A stretch of DNA of 17,286 bases from an uncultured Lachnoanaerobaculum sp. (GTDB lineage: Bacteria > Bacillota > Clostridia > Lachnospirales > Lachnospiraceae). Location: the NCBI RefSeq assembly GCF_938015485.1, contig NZ_CALLVU010000137.1, forward strand, positions 1-17,286, written 5' to 3'. The position numbers and the translations under genes were made by a program. Numbering within the stretch: position 1 is the first letter of the stretch; every line of letters begins with the position of its first letter. A model generated the notes under the pieces. The model had not been told where the DNA came from, ran no database searches, and saw only the letters and a program-made list of their open reading frames with translations. Positions 14,316 through 17,286 of this stretch are shown in pieces.

Positions 14316-15449
14316 TCATATTATATCTTCATATTTTATATACCTTGGAGGCTTACTCTTAGCATAATCTATAATCCTATAAGCTATTGCCTTGAAAATT
14401 AGCTGAAAAGGCTCCAGTTGATGAAGGGTGATAAGGTGGTCGAGACCATTAAAAAATAGTCCAAGCACTTTTTGTTCTTCGTATTTAGGAATTAAAACAT
14501 CAATCTCATTTATAGCTGCTTTTGATAAACTCGGAACACCTGTAGACTCATCTTTCTTTTCCCAGTCGATATTTTGGAATATACCAAAAGCAAAAATCAA
14601 TGCAATCTTATCTTTTGGAATAACATAAAATAGTGTATCTACAGTCCAAAACGGTGCATTCAAGATATATGGTTTATCAATTGTACCTTTTCTTCCAATT
14701 CCAATTGCATCTCTATCATAAGACAAAGCTTTATTTACACTAATCATATATCCACCCGTTCCATAAACAGGTATATCACCTTCTAAGAGATGTTTGTAAT
14801 CTCTACCATTGCATACATCAACTATCTCCCCCAGCTTACGCTGTTCCCAATATAAAGTGCGACTAGCTACGGTCTTCAAAATATCTCCTAAAGACTTACT
14901 CTGATGAAGGGTGATAAGGTGGTCGAGGAATATAAAAAAGTCACCAACTTTTTTCTGTTCAGATACATTAAGCGGTATTGATAGCATTGTCTCAAGGAAA
15001 TCATTTGGTGCAATATTTAACAACCCATGATTTCTTGCACCTTCTGTTGCTATTGATCGTATCCCTTTATGCCATAAATCTGTGGAATAATATGTAACTA
15101 AGTAATCTGAACTAGTACTAGTATCATCTATAATCTTAAAAAGTATGTATAATGTAGATAATACACCATTCTTATATTTATCTAAACGTTTAATTGCCCC
15201 TAACGGAGCATCGACAGATGTACTCTTATTATAAGCAAATTCACCTTTTTTTATAAGATAATAGCCTCTAACATCTTTGCTTGCTATTCGTTTATCAAAA
15301 AACTCATTTTGATCAATCAATCCACATTGTGCTGAAATTGTAAGCGGCAGTGTCGATTCCAGTTTTTCATTTTTTCTTACAATCCTTTCTGCTATCTCCC
15401 CCAGCTTACGCTGTTCCCAATATATCGTGCCTTTTATGCAAAATATTTC
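14316..15449 (-). pseudogene. hsdS: Start-less second hsdS carrying two stored TRDs
   Basis: The frame is open from 15449 down to 14316 but has no proper start: a TAA lies at 15452-15450, there is no ribosome binding site, and the first usable codon is TTG 15320, which would cut into the first TRD. It encodes YWEQRKLGEIAERI, a TRD, FLDHLITLHQ, then a short odd linker (SKSLGDILKTVASRTL), YWEQRKLGEIVDVC, a second TRD, LDHLITLHQ and an unrelated tail. Compared with the complete hsdS it lacks the conserved helices (KLEKLKIIKKSML) after each HLITLHQ. It looks like a store of two TRD cassettes rather than a decayed whole gene. Both TRDs are free of stops over about 160 codons each, which argues that they are still selected, used by recombination into the active gene. 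A working truncated subunit from TTG 15320 is less likely. Confidence 0.8.
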
Positions 15450-16240
15450 TTATTATTTTTACGAAATAACAGGAAATGAGACTTGTATGACTTAATGTTG
15501 GGTAAAGTTATAGTTTTTCTTCTCTAAAACACTTTGTATGCTTAATAATTCTATTTAACAAACTATACAAACATACTTTCTAGCATGGATTTCTTTATTT
15601 TTTGCAATTTTTCTAACTTACTTTGATGAAGGGTGATAAGGTGATTTAAACAGTGTAAAAGCTTTCCAATTCTAATTTGTTCATATAATGATGGAATAGC
15701 AATCAACTGATTATTAAGTATACGCCAATCTATATTTTTTCTACATTGACTTGCCCCTTCAGTAGTTGCATCTAAGAAAAAATCTTTAGTGCTATCTTTT
15801 TTTACCCAAGATTGTACAAAATATTGGTCACATTTATTTAACTCATATACTTTATAAGCTGGTGATATTATGCCATGTTCAAACAATAAATTTACATTTG
15901 CATTACCTAAATGTAAGTTTTGGGCAGATAATATCAAATCATTCTTCTTTATTTTTAAATAACCAATATTTGAAGTCCCTCTAAAATGACTAAACAGTTC
16001 AGAATTAAGATATATTCCTGTAATCGCACAAGAAAGCAGAACATCTTCATCCTCTCTCTCTGTCTTATCTCTTTTTTCTAAGAATAGTTCTCCAAACTTA
16101 CGCTGTTCCCAATCGTTAGTAAATCCTGAAAATCTGATTTTTGGAGTTTTTTCTCCATTTTGTGGAAAAAGATTTTCAAGCATTGATTTTTTAATAATTT
16201 TTAGTTTTTCAAGCTTTCGTTGATGAAGGGTGATAAGGTG
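14419..16240. repeat. Four direct copies of the HLITLHQ repeat at TRD ends
   Basis: The 20-bp core TGATGAAGGGTGATAAGGTG (plus strand) occurs without change at 14419-14438, 14902-14921, 15624-15643 and 16221-16240. Each copy encodes HLITLHQ at the end of a TRD. The two copies in the stored cassettes extend the identity with GTCGAG; the two in the active gene extend with ATTTA instead. Confidence 0.9.
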
Positions 16241-16701
16241 ATTTATTGAATCAATCAAATAGCCTATATGCCTTTGCTCTTCAAAAATAGTGTATGGAAT
16301 GTTTATTGATTTCATACCTTCTACATCAATACTCCTACCATCTCTAATTCCATAAACATGAGGCTTTAAATCAGATTCAATAAATTTTTCAGATCGAAAA
16401 TATGTATAATAAAAGGTTGTGTCAGTATTTTCTCCACTAAAAGTATGGTATGCAGGACTTATAATTCCTTTAGAATTGGCTTTTTCTAACCCACCTTCAA
16501 AAGAACGTAAATGTACTATAAAGTCATCCTTATTTACCATCTTATAGTTGGATAAACTATTCATATCATATTGTACAGCTCTGTCAGATTCATCGCGCCT
16601 TATTGTTCCACCACCTTGGATTATTGTAAGTGGTGGTAATTCAGAATGATTCTTTTCAGAGTATTCTTCAAACACTTCCCCCAACTTACGCTGTTCCCAA
16701 T
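14835..16701. repeat. Four direct copies of the WEQRK repeat at TRD starts
   Basis: The 17-bp core CTTACGCTGTTCCCAAT (plus strand) occurs without change at 14835-14851, 15405-15421, 16097-16113 and 16685-16701, encoding WEQRK at the start of each TRD. The two stored-cassette copies are identical over 33 bp (14822-14854 and 15392-15424). All are in the same orientation. Confidence 0.9.
15450..15562. other. Spacer between active hsdS and stored TRDs
   Basis: This 113-bp stretch after the hsdS stop has no gene, no clear promoter and no intrinsic terminator. Its right part (from the hsdS stop) and left part (up to the first stored cassette) do not continue the hsdS reading frame. It marks the junction where the stored cassette array was joined. 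Confidence 0.4.
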
Positions 16702-16744
16702 CTTCTTCAAAGCCCTTAAATCTTATTCTTGGTACTCTACTCAT
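15563..16744 (-). CDS. hsdS: Type I specificity subunit (HsdS), complete
   Basis: This 393-aa protein sets the bipartite DNA target of the type I enzyme. Layout: a short N-terminus ending in DWEQRKLGE (15-23), TRD1 (about 24-167), HLITLHQRKLEKLKIIKKSMLENLF as the central conserved helix, a linker, DWEQRKFGE (about 211-219), TRD2 (about 220-368), and HLITLHQSKLEKLQKIKKSMLES as the second conserved helix at the C-terminus. Both halves are full length. The ATG at 16744 overlaps the hsdM end by 8 bp, with GGAGG inside the hsdM end, so the two are translationally coupled. Repeats at the TRD borders also occur around the stored TRDs downstream, so either TRD could be exchanged. Confidence 0.95.
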   Translation of the reverse strand: MSRVPRIRFKGFEEDWEQRKLGEVFEEYSEKNHSELPPLTIIQGGGTIRRDESDRAVQYDMNSLSNYKMVNKDDFIVHLRSFEGGLEKANSKGIISPAYHTFSGENTDTTFYYTYFRSEKFIESDLKPHVYGIRDGRSIDVEGMKSINIPYTIFEEQRHIGYLIDSINHLITLHQRKLEKLKIIKKSMLENLFPQNGEKTPKIRFSGFTNDWEQRKFGELFLEKRDKTEREDEDVLLSCAITGIYLNSELFSHFRGTSNIGYLKIKKNDLILSAQNLHLGNANVNLLFEHGIISPAYKVYELNKCDQYFVQSWVKKDSTKDFFLDATTEGASQCRKNIDWRILNNQLIAIPSLYEQIRIGKLLHCLNHLITLHQSKLEKLQKIKKSMLESMFV

Positions 16745-17286
16745 CTATACCTCCCAATAGCTTTATCAGCTCATTGATACCTTCCATATCTTTCTCCGAT
16801 CCTGTAAGTTCTGAGAGCATACCGGCAAGTGACTTCTCCGTTTCCTTGATTTCTTTTTCAAGATCATCCATGGTTACAGCATATTTTGTAGAAAGTGCTT
16901 CTACATCCTTTGTGAAGGCTTTTAGCATATCATCTGATAAATCAAGTATTCCGTTATAAATAGGGCTTGACCATTTTTCGTGTAATATATTATTTACCTC
17001 TTCCTCTGATAAGCTCTCTATCTTAGCCTTTGTCTCCAAATGAAGTTCATCTTCTCCCTGCTTTATTTCAGTCTTCAGCTTTTTCTCTTCGTTATTAAGT
17101 TTTTCAGCTTTTTCTAAGGATTCTATAAGCTCTTGTGACTCACTGTCAGCCTTTAAAGACTTTACAACAGCCTTTATATTCTTGAATACAAAAGAGTCAT
17201 TGGTATCATTTAATGCTTCCGATATAATTTCCTTATCATCTTCACTCAATGATTCCAGAATCTCCTCATATGAAGACGGTATTTCA
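16737..17286 (-). CDS. hsdM: Type I modification subunit (HsdM), C-terminal part
   Basis: The frame is open from the window edge to the stop at 16737, giving about 182 codons of the C-terminus. It is a charged helical region with coiled-coil heptads (residues EKAEKLNNEEKKLKTEIK, then DLEKEIKETEKSL) and ends in MLSELTGSEKDMEGINELIKLLGGIDE, a pattern usual at the end of HsdM where it packs against HsdS. The methyltransferase core (SAM-binding and NPPF motifs) lies outside the window. The call rests on this tail and on the overlap with hsdS. There is no start within the window. Confidence 0.8.
   Translation of the reverse strand, partial: EIPSSYEEILESLSEDDKEIISEALNDTNDSFVFKNIKAVVKSLKADSESQELIESLEKAEKLNNEEKKLKTEIKQGEDELHLETKAKIESLSEEEVNNILHEKWSSPIYNGILDLSDDMLKAFTKDVEALSTKYAVTMDDLEKEIKETEKSLAGMLSELTGSEKDMEGINELIKLLGGIDE

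Noticed and set aside
14316..16744. hsdS inversion system like that of pneumococcus.
   Set aside because: All repeats around the TRDs are in the same orientation and both hsdS genes lie on the same strand, so simple inversion between them cannot occur within this window.

Overview
The window looks like accessory DNA of a low-GC Gram-positive anaerobe of the class Clostridia, probably Lachnospiraceae. The basis is AT-rich coding DNA, strong GGAGG ribosome binding sites, and the gene families present: MobA/MobL relaxase, DUF3847, a TnpW-type protein and EXLDI- and GNAT-type cargo. The genus is inference. Two blocks meet near position 7650.

Block 1 (1-7634, + strand) is an integrative and mobilizable element, or two related ones in tandem. 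It holds two paralogous modules. Each runs oriT, a string of hairpins, a MOBQ-type relaxase gene, an extended -10 promoter, variable cargo, and a conserved terminator repeat. Both oriT copies carry, on the minus strand, the MOBQ nic sequence TAAGTGCG/CCCT beside an inverted repeat. Module 1 (1-2716) has a relaxase frameshifted by a third copy of an 8-bp tandem repeat; the intact paralogue has two copies. Its cargo is a small EXLDI-like gene, followed by DUF3847. Module 2 (2718-7634) has the intact relaxase and four cargo genes (alpha/beta hydrolase, SRPBCC protein with an early TGA, transglutaminase-like protein, GNAT acetyltransferase), then a TnpW-like small ORF. No serine recombinase is visible. 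The element seems to end against a truncated AraC-type regulator gene.

Block 2 (about 8223-17286, all on the - strand) is a type I restriction-modification locus. In transcription order it holds the hsdM 3' end, hsdS, a start-less second hsdS carrying two more target recognition domains (TRDs), an AAA/DUF4143 ATPase, hsdR, a tyrosine recombinase, and one unrecognised gene. All four TRDs are bracketed by the same two short direct repeats (17 bp encoding WEQRK; 20 bp encoding HLITLHQ), which suggests TRD shuffling that changes methylation specificity. The ATPase-hsdR-recombinase group has its own consensus promoter, flanked on both sides by near-identical 14-bp palindromes. Restriction may therefore be controlled separately from modification.

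The most notable points are the phase-variable relaxase tract, the duplicated oriT with a covarying hairpin just upstream of the relaxase, the common cargo slot of the two modules, the stored TRD cassettes, and the twin-operator promoter.
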